Shown here: positions 26,172 to 36,142 of the stretch, piece by piece
Position numbering within the stretch: position 1 is the first letter of the stretch
Layout of the letters: each line of letters begins with the position of its first letter
Assembly: GCA_965199745.1 (NCBI GenBank)
Contig: CBDATB010000012.1
Coordinates: 310,001 to 374,000, forward strand
Direction of reading: 5' to 3'
Length of the DNA: 64,000 nt
Origin: CBDATB01 sp965199745
GTDB taxonomy: Bacteria > Bacteroidota > Bacteroidia > Cytophagales > Flammeovirgaceae
The notes under the pieces: generated by a model
The model's database searches: none
Seen by the model: the letters and a program-made list of their open reading frames with translations, nothing else
What the model was told of the DNA's origin: nothing
Translations under genes and position numbers: made by a program

Positions 26172-27347
26172 CTATTCCTCGCTTTGAAAAGTACTGCCCG
26201 TATATCGATATGATTGCTTCGAGATATGTAATACTTCTCCTAGCGACAAATTATCAATATTTTCTATATCTTCTTCTATGGTATGAACAGATCCTTTCGT
26301 AATATGTGCTAGATACAAATAATTGGGATGAATTTTTTCACCATTTCCCAAACTGCATAAAATAACCCTTACTGGCACTTTTATCCTTTGCGCCATCGCA
26401 ATATCTCGTATAGCACTATGGCCATCGGCAATTAGAATTAGGTCTTTAAAGTCAGGGTAATGCTCAATAGCAAATAATAGAGCTTCCACGTCGTTTTCCT
26501 CTTTATCTCCGCCGTTACCGTGAAACATAGCATTTTGCATAGTATTTATGATTCCTCTTAAACTATTAGACCTACTAGCGTAAATACCACCTGTTTGCCC
26601 GGGTTTTTTATGTATGTCTGGTTTTTGATCCCCATCGTTGAAAAACACAAAATGGCGAATATTTTTTTTTTTGTAATTTAACCGATACCAAAGTGCTACC
26701 TGAGTACCATAAGCATACATACTACCCGTCCAGTCACTTACTACTAACATGCTATCCCAGTGTTGATTTCGTTCGAAAGTTCTGAAAACAACAGAATCGA
26801 CAAAATCCATCCCACCTGTTATAATCTTGCGAATATTATGAAAGGCTTCTTTTAAATTATCTTTCAACACAGCTTTATAATTAATCACAACACCATGGAA
26901 CATACTCTGTGCTTCTTCATTGCTTTGACAATCGGTTTGTAGAATAATCCTCCATCGCACGGTAGTATCATTTTGTAGCTCAGGGATTAGTTTTCGTATG
27001 CGATGAATTCTTTTTTTGAGTAAAGTGTCGTAATTGGTCAGCCAGTCTTGTTTCTTTTTGGGGTATTTGGTAAATATCAAATCAACATTTTTAATTTTAT
27101 AAATATCGTCTTTTGCTTGCCAGTCTTGAGGATTGAGAATTTTTGACTGTGCATAGGCCATTTCCAGAACGCATAGCCCTGATTTATAAGGAATCGTATA
27201 GCGTTCGACCTCTTCAACACTAAAATTAAAGTTGCCCTGCCCATAACTACAAGGCAACATCCAGGCAGTGCAAATGAGCCGTGAAAGTAGAAATGGTGTT
27301 ACAGAAGATTTAATAAAAATACCTATTTTAGCCATATACTTTGGCAA
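26172..27347 (-). CDS. Exported VWA-like domain protein
   Basis: A 391-residue protein with a hydrophobic N-terminal export signal (about residues 17-36). Residues around 200-345 look like a von Willebrand factor A fold: MLVVSDWTGSM places a DxTGS variant of the MIDAS DxSxS motif after a hydrophobic strand, FVFFNDGDQ is the next core strand, and DLILIADGHSAIRD follows. Such domains bind a metal ion and a protein ligand. The N-terminal 190 residues are not recognised. Neighbours are a PfkB kinase (convergent) and a GHL10 hydrolase (divergent). The call on the VWA fold is by eye. An in-frame ATG at 27335 is an alternative start. Confidence 0.6.
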   Translation of the reverse strand: MPKYMAKIGIFIKSSVTPFLLSRLICTAWMLPCSYGQGNFNFSVEEVERYTIPYKSGLCVLEMAYAQSKILNPQDWQAKDDIYKIKNVDLIFTKYPKKKQDWLTNYDTLLKKRIHRIRKLIPELQNDTTVRWRIILQTDCQSNEEAQSMFHGVVINYKAVLKDNLKEAFHNIRKIITGGMDFVDSVVFRTFERNQHWDSMLVVSDWTGSMYAYGTQVALWYRLNYKKKNIRHFVFFNDGDQKPDIHKKPGQTGGIYASRSNSLRGIINTMQNAMFHGNGGDKEENDVEALLFAIEHYPDFKDLILIADGHSAIRDIAMAQRIKVPVRVILCSLGNGEKIHPNYLYLAHITKGSVHTIEEDIENIDNLSLGEVLHISKQSYRYTGSTFQSEE

Positions 27348-27483
27348 AGTTCAAAAGACTGAAAATAAAACAATGCCTGATTGCCAAATTGTAGAATAAA
27401 ACTTCTAGTTTTAGCAAAAAAACCATTGTCGGTTTTTATGTAAACAGTAAAAGTAGAGAATTTTATAAAAATATCTTAAAAAA

Positions 27484-29043
27484 ATGCTTTTCTTGCAAAA
27501 ACGTCTATTTTCTTATTGTTCACTTTTTTGTGTCTTGATTATTTACTGTTTATTCTTCATTTTCAGTGTTTATTCTCAATCTACTGCACCCAAAAGAGAG
27601 TTTAGAGGCGTATGGATTGCTACGATCAATAATATAGATTGGCCTTCTCGTAAAGATTTGCCTGCTGATGAACAAAGAAAAGAATTTATCAAAATTATCG
27701 AAGCCCACCAACAGCAGGGCATTAATGCGGTAATTGTGCAAATAAGACCTAATGCAGATGCTTTTTATCAGAGTAATTTAGAGCCTTGGTCACAGTGGCT
27801 CAACGGCAAACAAGGGCGAGCACCGAGACCTTTTTATGACCCTTTGGAATTTATGATAGCAGCCTGCAAGCGAAGAAGTATAGAGTTTCATGCTTGGATT
27901 AACCCGCTTAGGGCTGTAGCAAATGTTAAAACCAACGATGTACATGATGTACACATTACCAAACAAAAGCCTGACTGGTTTCTGCAATACGGTAACTTAA
28001 AATTGTTTAATCCGGGCATACCTGCAGTCAGAAATTATATTATTGATATTGTTGTAGATATTATCAAGCACTATGATGTAGATGGGCTGCATTTCGATGA
28101 CTATTTTTATCCTTATCCCAAGCATAACCACAAACTAGCTGATGTGGCTACTTTTTACAAATATAAAAATGGGTTTCAATCCATTCGTTCTTGGAGGAGA
28201 GATAATATCAATCGTTTAATTCGTGGCGTACATCAGGCGATAGATAGGTACAAACCCCATGTAAAATTCGGTATTAGTCCTTTTAGTGTATGGCGTAATA
28301 AGCAAATGACTCCGCTTGGCTCGAAAACAAAATCAGGTTATACCTCTTACGATCACCTCTATGCCGATGTTAGGTACTGGCTAGAAGAAGGTTGGATCGA
28401 CTATGTAGCTCCACAGGTGTACCAAAATACCCAGCATAAAAATATTCCTTATAAAACAGTAGTTGCGTGGTGGGCAGAAAACAATTTCGGTAAGCACGTA
28501 TATGTCGGGCAAGCGGCCTATCGTTTTTTTTGGGACAGCGACGATAGCTGGTACCAAGAAGTAGAGATGGCAAACCAACTGCGTTTTAATAGAACACTAG
28601 AACAAGTGTCGGGCAGTATTTTTTTTAGCTCTCAAACACTACTTCAAAACCAAGGCAACATCTCCGACACGTTAAAAGAACAGTTTTACCAATATCCTGC
28701 TTTGTTACCTACTATGCTGTGGAAAGACGACACTCCTCCGCAAGCACCTAAGAATTTAACTATTTGCCAAACATCACTAGGCCTTCGGTTGGCATGGGAA
28801 AAGCAGATGGATGCTAGAAATTATGTCGTATACAGGTTTGAAAAGCAAGAGAAGATCGATCTGAACAATCCCAGCCATATCATTGCCATACTCAATGGTT
28901 CGGACAGTAGTTTTATTGATGAATGCAGGAGGTGTTTGGATAAATATACGTACAAACTTACCGCTTTAGATAGACTACACAACGAGAGTACAGTTGCTCA
29001 CCCAAGCAATATAACTATTCAAATTGAAGACAACAATGAATGA
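27484..29043 (+). CDS. Exported glycosyl-hydrolase-like protein (GHL10/DUF187 family)
   Basis: A 519-residue protein with a signal peptide (about residues 8-32, ending near VYSQS). A GHL10 domain (about 35-350) begins KREFRGVWIATINNIDWPS and includes INAVIVQIRPNADAFY, EFHAWINPLRA, DGLHFDDYFYP and DYVAPQVYQ. The C-terminal 110 residues resemble a fibronectin-III-like module. This TIM-barrel family includes YngK-type proteins linked to cell-wall or polysaccharide glycan cleavage; the conserved acidic residue of FDDYFYP is the likely catalytic centre. The substrate is unknown. It is divergent from the VWA-like gene. Confidence 0.87.
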   Translation: MLFLQKRLFSYCSLFCVLIIYCLFFIFSVYSQSTAPKREFRGVWIATINNIDWPSRKDLPADEQRKEFIKIIEAHQQQGINAVIVQIRPNADAFYQSNLEPWSQWLNGKQGRAPRPFYDPLEFMIAACKRRSIEFHAWINPLRAVANVKTNDVHDVHITKQKPDWFLQYGNLKLFNPGIPAVRNYIIDIVVDIIKHYDVDGLHFDDYFYPYPKHNHKLADVATFYKYKNGFQSIRSWRRDNINRLIRGVHQAIDRYKPHVKFGISPFSVWRNKQMTPLGSKTKSGYTSYDHLYADVRYWLEEGWIDYVAPQVYQNTQHKNIPYKTVVAWWAENNFGKHVYVGQAAYRFFWDSDDSWYQEVEMANQLRFNRTLEQVSGSIFFSSQTLLQNQGNISDTLKEQFYQYPALLPTMLWKDDTPPQAPKNLTICQTSLGLRLAWEKQMDARNYVVYRFEKQEKIDLNNPSHIIAILNGSDSSFIDECRRCLDKYTYKLTALDRLHNESTVAHPSNITIQIEDNNE

Positions 29044-29168
29044 GCAACTAAGCAATCTATCGGAGGGCTTTTAAACATTTTCTCTTCATAATTTTAAAAA
29101 GCATTCTTGGCCAAAATAAGCACAACTTGATAGTAATTTATTCTTCTGGTGCTTACCTGCTCAGCGGT

Positions 29169-29714
29169 CTATTTACTTGATTTTAATTTGATCAGCTTTT
29201 GCTGATTTTCTCTAACCCACTGCTCTTTTGGAAAACCGTCTTCTGGAAACATGTCTTTGTATTTATCATAGTGGTAATTAAGTGCCTTGAATTCGCGGGC
29301 AAAATAATCGTCTATCAAATCAAAATTTTTATTAATATTATCTGCCAAATTGTAGTATTCTTCCAAAAGATATTTATTCGTTTGACTTCGGCGCGAATGG
29401 CTAAGCTTTCTTGCTGCTATTCTTCGTTGCGATTCTTCGTGCAGGCGTTGCTTTTGAGCTTGCAGTCCTGATTGCCATTCCTGAAAACTTTTATATTCCT
29501 CTTGGCTAAGCTCAAATAAGTCTTTACCAAAATATTTGAACCATAGCTCATCACTACTTGGATCTTCTTTAAGTTTTTCCCATATGTTTGGTTTTCGCAA
29601 AGGGTCTTTTTCCATAGATTCTACCACCTCTTGAGCTTGTAATACAGAGGTAGAACAGAGAAAAAATAGCAATAGTATTCGGATTGATATCTTTGAATTT
29701 GAACAGACAAGCAT
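29169..29714 (-). CDS. Secreted protein of unknown function (family shared with 9411-10076)
   Basis: A 181-residue protein with a signal peptide ending near VLQAQ. The mature part opens with KPNIWEKLKEDPSSDELW and YFGKDLFELS, has a highly charged coiled middle with QRRIAARK, then NINKNFDLIDDYFAREF and a C-terminal WVRENQQKLIKLKSSK. This order and these residues match the product of 9411-10076, so the two are paralogs of one exported, mainly helical family. I know no function for it. It is transcribed on its own between the GHL10 and NUDIX genes. Confidence 0.72.
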   Translation of the reverse strand: MLVCSNSKISIRILLLFFLCSTSVLQAQEVVESMEKDPLRKPNIWEKLKEDPSSDELWFKYFGKDLFELSQEEYKSFQEWQSGLQAQKQRLHEESQRRIAARKLSHSRRSQTNKYLLEEYYNLADNINKNFDLIDDYFAREFKALNYHYDKYKDMFPEDGFPKEQWVRENQQKLIKLKSSK

Positions 29715-29799
29715 CGGTATTTAATTTTACAACAGTAAATATTAATTTATATAATGGAGTGTAAAACCCACAAATCTTTAGTTTTTGGGTAGTTCACTT

Positions 29800-30369
29800 T
29801 CAATACATATACATTTTTTTCAGCCCTTGTATACTTTGGCAGTGTCTGAAGAGATTATGTACCTTGTCTGTCGGCTCTGCGTTGATTACTCGGAAGGGCA
29901 TCCATTTGATTTCTTGAATAATTTGGCTTTCTTTATCACTTTCTGGGTCAAAACCTTTTGTAAGATCACCTCCTGTTTGTTTAACTAAAAACATGAGTTC
30001 TATGGCATGGTAAGGTGCTTTGATAAACTCATTGACGAACATAAAGTGTTCGACAGCAATTGTAAGTCCAGTTTCTTCTGCAAACTCTCTTTTTAACGCA
30101 TCTTCGAGACTTTCTCCGTACTCAACACCGCCGCCAGGAGGAGACCAAAGGTATTGATCTGTCTCCCTTAAAAAATGCTTGACAAGTAATACTTTTTCAT
30201 TTCTGATACATATTCCGCAAGCCCTTACCCTAATTTTATTTCCGTAAATTTGTGTTACCTGTTCTTTTAAATCCGTAGTTGTCTGCTTAATTAATGGTAA
30301 ATTTAAGATAAAAAAATTACTTTTGTATCGATGGTAATTAAAGAATTGTTGATAAGCTAAAAATCTCAA
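29800..30369 (-). CDS. NUDIX hydrolase
   Basis: The complete Nudix box is visible as GGGVEYGESLEDALKREF followed by AEETGL, preceded by KIRVRACGICIRNEKVLLV. NUDIX enzymes hydrolyse nucleoside diphosphates linked to another moiety. The substrate is not evident. The start is uncertain. No ATG lies between the leuS start and the domain, so a TTG at 30369 is given. An ATG at 30390 would overlap the start of leuS on the other strand by 18 bp. Family members usually begin only a few residues before KIRVR, so a rarer start codon further in is also possible. Confidence 0.75.
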   Translation of the reverse strand: MRFLAYQQFFNYHRYKSNFFILNLPLIKQTTTDLKEQVTQIYGNKIRVRACGICIRNEKVLLVKHFLRETDQYLWSPPGGGVEYGESLEDALKREFAEETGLTIAVEHFMFVNEFIKAPYHAIELMFLVKQTGGDLTKGFDPESDKESQIIQEIKWMPFRVINAEPTDKVHNLFRHCQSIQGLKKMYMY

Positions 30370-30372
30370 CTC

Positions 30373-33141
30373 ATGCCTGAATATAATCATACCTTGATAG
30401 AGCAGAAATGGCAGCAATACTGGCAAGCAAACGATGTTTATAGAATAGCTCATGATACGAAAAAACCTAAATATTACGTATTGAGTATGTTCCCTTATCC
30501 TTCGGGTGCGGGCTTGCATATTGGTCATCCTCTAGGTTACACAGCTGCCGATGTAGTGGCGAGATATAAGCGACTCAAAGGTTTTCAGGTATTGCATCCA
30601 ATGGGCTTCGATTCTTTTGGTTTACCTGCCGAACAGTATGCAATTGATACGGGTCAGCATCCTGCGATTACAACAGCTGAAAATATTAATAATTTTAAGA
30701 TGCAATTGGCAAAGTTGGGTTTTTCTTATGACTGGAGTCGCCAAGTACAAACCTCCGATCCTGATTATTATCGTTGGACTCAGTGGATATTCATGCAATT
30801 ATTTAATGCTTGGTATAACCGTGATACCGACAGGGCAGAACCTATAAAAACACTTATTAGCTGTTTTGAGACAACAGGTAATGTGCAAGTAAATGCGGCA
30901 TGTGATGATGAGATAGCACCGTTTTCGGATCAGGAGTGGAAAAACTTTAATCAAAAAAAACAAAGGCAAATCTTATCGGTCTATCGATTGACTTATTTGG
31001 ATGATGCTGTGGTGAACTGGTGTGAGGCTTTAGGTAGTGTTTTAGCTAACGATGAGGTAAAAGATGGGTATTCCGAGCGAGGAGGTTATCCGGTAGAGTG
31101 TAAAAAAATGACGCAGTGGATGATGCGGATTACTGCCTACGCCGATAGACTACAAAGGAATCTGGAAAAAATTGATTGGTCTGATGCTTTAAAAGAAATG
31201 CAGCGTAATTGGATAGGTAAATCGCATGGCTGTGAGCTTAATTTTCAGGTAGCCGATCTAGCAATCACCCTGAGTGCTTTCACCACTCGACCCGATACCA
31301 TTTTTGGCGTCACTTATCTGGTAATTGCGCCTGAGCATGAGTTGCTTGCCCATTTAACCACTGCAGACAAAAAGGAAGCTGTTGAGGCTTATATTAATGA
31401 AGCCAAAAATCGGGCAGAGAAGGAGCGCATGGCTGAGGTAAAGTCTGTATCAGGTGTATTTACGGGTACTTATGTGATTAATCCCATTACGCAAGAGAAA
31501 ATTCCCTTATGGGTAGCCGACTACGTGTTGGCAGACTATGGCACTGGCGTAGTGATGGCTGTCCCTTCTTCCGATGACAGAGATTACCGTTTTGCCAAGC
31601 ACTTCGACTTACCTATTGTTCGTGTGATTAAGGAAACGGAAAATCTGTATGACCCAACTCAAATAAAAAGTGGAGAGATGATTAATTCCGGTTTTCTCAA
31701 TGGTATGGACTCAAATGATGCCATTTATGCAGTCATTGAAAAAGCGCAAGCAATGGGAGTAGGAGTAGCTAAGGTTAACTATAAAATGCGCGATGCAGTT
31801 TTCAGCCGTCAGCGCTATTGGGGAGAGCCTGTGCCTGTTTATTACCGTGAAGGTATACCTTATTTAATTCATCAGGATGAGTTACCACTCAAACTACCCT
31901 CCATTGATAACTATAAACCTACTGCCACAGGCAAACCACCCTTATCAAGGGCAAAGAATTGGAAATACCAGAAAAAATACGATTACGAACACACTACTAT
32001 GCCCGGTTGGGCGGGTTCTAGCTGGTATTTTCTTCGCTATATGGATGCTAACAATTCAGAGGCTTTTGCCGATAAAAAAGCTCTTGCTTACTGGGCTGAG
32101 GTAGATTTGTATATAGGTGGTACTGAACACGCCACCGGACATCTACTTTATGCTAGGTTTTGGAATATGTTCTTATACGACATGGGTTTGATAGACCATG
32201 AAGAACCCTTTAAGAAACTCGTCAATCAAGGTATGATTCAGGGACGCTCTAGTTTGGTTTATAAAGTAAAAGATGAAAATAAATTTGTCTCTCATGGTTT
32301 AAGAAAAAATCACGACACCTCGCCCATACACGTACCTATTAGCTTTGTTAAAAATGATGTACTCGATATAGCAGCTTTTAAGCAGTGGAGACCCGAATAT
32401 AACGAAGCAGTGTTTGTATTGGAGCAAAGTGAATACCGGTGTGGGCATTTGATAGAAAAGATGTCTAAAAATAAATATAATACCATCGACCCCAATGGTA
32501 TTATCAAAGAATATGGAGCTGATACTCTCCGTTTATATGAAGTATTTTTAGGCCCTTTGCAGCAGGCAAAGCCTTGGAACACTGAAGGTATTGAGGGGGT
32601 CTCTCGTTTTTTGAAAAAACTCTGGCGTCTTTTCTATAATAAAGAAGGCGAACTGATTGTCAACAGTCAGCAAGCTAATGAAAAGGAGTTAAAAATTTTA
32701 CATAAAACCATTAAAAAAGTAGCACAAGATATTGAAAAACTTTCTTTTAATACGCCAGTTAGTACTTTGATGGTATGCGTCAATGAGTTGACCGCTCTCA
32801 AGTGCCATAAGTGCAATATCCTAAAATATTTACTCATTGTTTTATCTCCTTTTGCCCCCCACATTTGTGAAGAACTCTGGGTAAAACTCGGCAATACTAC
32901 TACTATTACCAAAACCGATTTTCCCGATTGGGACGAAAAATACTTGAAGGAAGACAGCCATGAGTATCCTATTTCTGTTAATGGTAAATTACGCACAAAA
33001 ATGAGTTTTTCTACAGACACCCCACAAGAGAAGATGCGAGCAAGAATTCTTGCAGACGAAAAAGTACAAAAATGGCTGCAGGGTAAGCCTGCTAAAAAAG
33101 TAATTATTGTCTCAAAACGCATTGTTAATATCGTGACATAG
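30373..33141 (+). CDS. leuS: Leucyl-tRNA synthetase
   Basis: A 922-residue class I aminoacyl-tRNA synthetase. The HIGH motif is at residues 49-52 (GLHIGHPLG), HPMGFDSFGLPAEQYA follows, and the CP1 editing domain shows TTRPDTIFGVTYL. The second signature reads KMSKN (696-700) instead of the common KMSKS. The anticodon-binding and C-terminal domains are complete and end in VSKRIVNIVT. A TACTTTTG box at 30318-30325 lies about 50 bp upstream and is a candidate -7 element, inside the divergent NUDIX reading frame. Confidence 0.96.
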   Translation: MPEYNHTLIEQKWQQYWQANDVYRIAHDTKKPKYYVLSMFPYPSGAGLHIGHPLGYTAADVVARYKRLKGFQVLHPMGFDSFGLPAEQYAIDTGQHPAITTAENINNFKMQLAKLGFSYDWSRQVQTSDPDYYRWTQWIFMQLFNAWYNRDTDRAEPIKTLISCFETTGNVQVNAACDDEIAPFSDQEWKNFNQKKQRQILSVYRLTYLDDAVVNWCEALGSVLANDEVKDGYSERGGYPVECKKMTQWMMRITAYADRLQRNLEKIDWSDALKEMQRNWIGKSHGCELNFQVADLAITLSAFTTRPDTIFGVTYLVIAPEHELLAHLTTADKKEAVEAYINEAKNRAEKERMAEVKSVSGVFTGTYVINPITQEKIPLWVADYVLADYGTGVVMAVPSSDDRDYRFAKHFDLPIVRVIKETENLYDPTQIKSGEMINSGFLNGMDSNDAIYAVIEKAQAMGVGVAKVNYKMRDAVFSRQRYWGEPVPVYYREGIPYLIHQDELPLKLPSIDNYKPTATGKPPLSRAKNWKYQKKYDYEHTTMPGWAGSSWYFLRYMDANNSEAFADKKALAYWAEVDLYIGGTEHATGHLLYARFWNMFLYDMGLIDHEEPFKKLVNQGMIQGRSSLVYKVKDENKFVSHGLRKNHDTSPIHVPISFVKNDVLDIAAFKQWRPEYNEAVFVLEQSEYRCGHLIEKMSKNKYNTIDPNGIIKEYGADTLRLYEVFLGPLQQAKPWNTEGIEGVSRFLKKLWRLFYNKEGELIVNSQQANEKELKILHKTIKKVAQDIEKLSFNTPVSTLMVCVNELTALKCHKCNILKYLLIVLSPFAPHICEELWVKLGNTTTITKTDFPDWDEKYLKEDSHEYPISVNGKLRTKMSFSTDTPQEKMRARILADEKVQKWLQGKPAKKVIIVSKRIVNIVT

Positions 33142-33192
33142 AGAAATCAAGAATTAATTCATAGCAAGCACTTATTTAATTTACTTTTCAAA

Positions 33193-35514
33193 ATGATCAA
33201 GAGAATACACTTACTTTTAGCACTCATTTTCTGCAATTCTTATTCATTTGCTCAAGCTCCCCGAGTGCCTTCGCAAATAGTTTTTGCTGACATTACTCTC
33301 AAGTTAGATAAAAATGTGATGACACAGATACAAAAAAAAGTCAATAGCTTAGTCCAGAGTCAGAAGCATTTTAATTTGTTTGTTCAAAAATCTATACTGT
33401 ATTTTCCGCATATTGAATCTATATTCAAACAAGCCGCTATACCCCAAGATCTCAAATACCTTGCTTTACAGGAAAGTGCTCTCACCTCCGATGCTCTTTC
33501 TAGCTCTGGCGCCGTCGGTTTTTGGCAGTTTAAAGCAGCCACAGCCAGAGAAGTTGGGCTGAAAATTGACCATCAGGTAGATGAGCGTAAAAATATTATT
33601 GCTGCTACAATGGGTGCATCAGCTTATTTAAAGAAAAATAATAGCTTTCTCAAAAATTGGGTATATACCTTGCTCTCTTATAATTATGGTTTAACCGGTG
33701 CTAATCGGCACATGGACAAGAAACTCAAGGGGGTAAAAAAAATGACTCTTGAAGAAGGCACTCCACAGTATATTATTCATTTTTTAGCCCATAAAATTGC
33801 TTTTGAGTACAAACCCCAACCAAAAAATTTCTTAAAAACTTACCTGATAGCCTACACACACGGCAAGGGAAAAAGCCTCCAGGAGATTGCTTCCAAAACA
33901 GGTGCTGACCCTACAGAAATACTTCGATACAACAAATGGTTGAAAGTAAAGCAGGTACCAACTGATAAAACCTACTGGGTGATGCTGCCTCTTTCGCGTG
34001 GCCAAATATGGAATTTAAACGCTCAGTTTGATGATATGGTCATACCTTATGCCTGGGGGACAGAGCCGCCGCCTGTGATTACGCAAAAGCAGGACGCTAC
34101 TGCCTTAAAACAGCGGCGTTTTCCTGTAATTATTAAGCAGCAAATAAAATACGCCAAAGGCGAGAAAATACAATTGGTGCTTGCCAACGGTATTCCCGCC
34201 TTTATCGCAGAAAAAGGGCAGAACATGCTCTTGGTGGCAAAGGCTTTAAAAATTGGTCAGAAAAGGCTATTGAAACTTAATGATATGAAACCTTACGACG
34301 ATTTGCAGGAAGGTAAGCCCTATTACCTAAAAAGAAAAAAAAATAAAGCACGTACTGCTTTCCATACTGTACAACATGGTGAAACGACCTGGAAAATTGC
34401 TCAAAAATACGGTATTAAACTCAAAGCATTGCTGAAAAAAAATCGGATGGACAACAGTGAATATCTCGCATTAGGTAGAGTGCTTTGGTTAAATAAAAAA
34501 CGTAAAAAGAAATTCAGCATAAAAATAGAGAAGGTACTACCTCTCAAAACAAAAACAGAGAACAGCAAAGAAAACTCTTTGACAAATAACAGCCAGAAAT
34601 TATCAATAACAAAAAATGGCAAATACCACACTGTAGTAACAGGAGAAAGTTTATTTACTATTTCAAAGAAATACGGTGTGAATATTATGGATTTGCAAAA
34701 ATGGAACCACCTGGATGATAAACTCAACCTTAAAGTAGGGCAAGTGTTGGTGGTGAGTGCTGAGGTAGCACCTTCTGCTTTGCCAGAAGACTATGATCGT
34801 GAACAAGATTTTATTTCCGTAGAATCTACTGACACCACTGTTTGGCACTATGAAAGTGAGCAAGGTGCAGAGGTAGATTCTAATCCTCAAGAGTTTGAAA
34901 TGTTTAGCGAGCCTGCTGTTGAAGACGTAAAAAAACAACAAAACCCCACAGATACAGATGAAGAAGCAAAACGTATTTTTACCAATCATACTGTACAGCT
35001 GGGTGAGACTTTATGGAAAATTGCTAGAACTTATCAACTCTCTCTCAATAATCTGCTCAACTGGAACAACCTGAATGAGAGCGATGTATTGCAACCCGGA
35101 CAAATTTTAGCTCTTCACAAACCAACTGATAAAACATCTAAAAAAGACACAAAACCCGAAGCTGTAAAACTACTGTATCATACTGTTCAAAAGGGTCAAA
35201 CACTATCGTCTATTGCTCTAAACTATCAGATTAGTGTTCGGGAATTGCAAGAGTGGAATAGTCTGGGTAGTGACTATATACAGATCGGTCAGCAACTCCG
35301 CATAAGGCATCCGCAGCCTATACAAAAACCTAAGCATATTTCAGAGCAGACTACTGGGGAGCTGAGTAAAAAGTACCATACCGTTCAAAAGGGAGAAACA
35401 CTTTTCTCTATTAGCAGGAACTATGGTATTTCAATTAATTTGTTAAAAATATTAAATAATAAAACCGACAATCGGCTTGATGTAGGGGAGCAGCTATTAA
35501 TTGAACGTCCATAA
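33193..35514 (+). CDS. Lytic transglycosylase with five LysM domains (MltD-like)
   Basis: A 773-residue exported enzyme. It has a signal peptide (SYSFAQ), then an SLT domain (about residues 60-220) with catalytic-Glu motif ALQESALTSDALSSSGAVG, FWQFKAATA and LLSYNYGLTGANR. It is followed by a linker with a degenerate LysM and five recognisable LysM repeats, for example YHTVQKGETLFSISRNYGIS and NHTVQLGETLWKIARTY. LysM modules hold the enzyme on peptidoglycan while the SLT domain cleaves the glycan strand. The multi-LysM MltD layout is common in Bacteroidota. It is probably monocistronic; nothing follows for 760 bp. Confidence 0.92.
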   Translation: MIKRIHLLLALIFCNSYSFAQAPRVPSQIVFADITLKLDKNVMTQIQKKVNSLVQSQKHFNLFVQKSILYFPHIESIFKQAAIPQDLKYLALQESALTSDALSSSGAVGFWQFKAATAREVGLKIDHQVDERKNIIAATMGASAYLKKNNSFLKNWVYTLLSYNYGLTGANRHMDKKLKGVKKMTLEEGTPQYIIHFLAHKIAFEYKPQPKNFLKTYLIAYTHGKGKSLQEIASKTGADPTEILRYNKWLKVKQVPTDKTYWVMLPLSRGQIWNLNAQFDDMVIPYAWGTEPPPVITQKQDATALKQRRFPVIIKQQIKYAKGEKIQLVLANGIPAFIAEKGQNMLLVAKALKIGQKRLLKLNDMKPYDDLQEGKPYYLKRKKNKARTAFHTVQHGETTWKIAQKYGIKLKALLKKNRMDNSEYLALGRVLWLNKKRKKKFSIKIEKVLPLKTKTENSKENSLTNNSQKLSITKNGKYHTVVTGESLFTISKKYGVNIMDLQKWNHLDDKLNLKVGQVLVVSAEVAPSALPEDYDREQDFISVESTDTTVWHYESEQGAEVDSNPQEFEMFSEPAVEDVKKQQNPTDTDEEAKRIFTNHTVQLGETLWKIARTYQLSLNNLLNWNNLNESDVLQPGQILALHKPTDKTSKKDTKPEAVKLLYHTVQKGQTLSSIALNYQISVRELQEWNSLGSDYIQIGQQLRIRHPQPIQKPKHISEQTTGELSKKYHTVQKGETLFSISRNYGISINLLKILNNKTDNRLDVGEQLLIERP

Positions 35515-35630
35515 TTTGTACTTATCCGTGTCCTTAGTGCTGTGGGCATCGTTTACATCTTCTACGCTTTTTGTATTTTTTACAACACTTTTTCTTTTTG
35601 CACTCTACCAATAGTGTAGTAGAGTCACAT

Positions 35631-35735
35631 ATGGGTAAGTATAGAAATTCAGAAGCAGCAGTATTTAGCCTCTGGTTAGTTTTAATCTTCATCGTGTTTT
35701 TGTCAAAAAAGTATTTTTACGGAAGTCATGACTGA
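35631..35735 (+). CDS. Possible 34-residue membrane peptide, tentative
   Basis: An ATG-started frame encodes MGKYRNSEAAVFSLW, a hydrophobic helix (LVLIFIVFL) and a charged end SKKYFYGSHD. Composition fits a single-pass micropeptide. There is no homolog that I know and no clear promoter, so this may be chance. Confidence 0.25.
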   Translation: MGKYRNSEAAVFSLWLVLIFIVFLSKKYFYGSHD

Positions 35736-36102
35736 ACGGCGAAGATAAATACTATTTAGAACTATTCTATATATAATTTCAACTTTTTTATCAGCGTAAA
35801 ATACCAGCTTAATATTTCGTTTTTACAAAAAAAATCACATTTATACTATATTATCAACTACTCACAAATGCCGTGAACTACTACTTGAAATTACTTGTTG
35901 AATTTTACACGAAATATTTTTCCAAATAAAAGAAATACAATAATATTGTGCTTCCATAATGAGCTCTTCAGCAAGGTTGGTAAAAAAATAATTACATATT
36001 ACTTATAATTTTGCAGATTGCTGTGGAACAAAAGTATGCTGTTATAAAGTTATTTTTTTGTCTTTTTCCGTGAAAAGTAATTAATACTAAATAGTGAAAA
36101 AT

Positions 36103-36142
36103 AAAAAAACTCTTCTTGGAATACGCTGGGAAGAGTTTTTTT
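36103..36142 (+). terminator. Strong hairpin with T-run, terminator or attenuator
   Basis: AAAAAAACTCTTC (36103-36115) and GAAGAGTTTTTTT (36130-36142) form a perfect 13-bp stem around a 14-nt loop. It lies 590 bp after the LysM enzyme gene and 135 bp before cysH. It could end a small RNA, end a long 3' extension, or control cysH. Confidence 0.65.
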
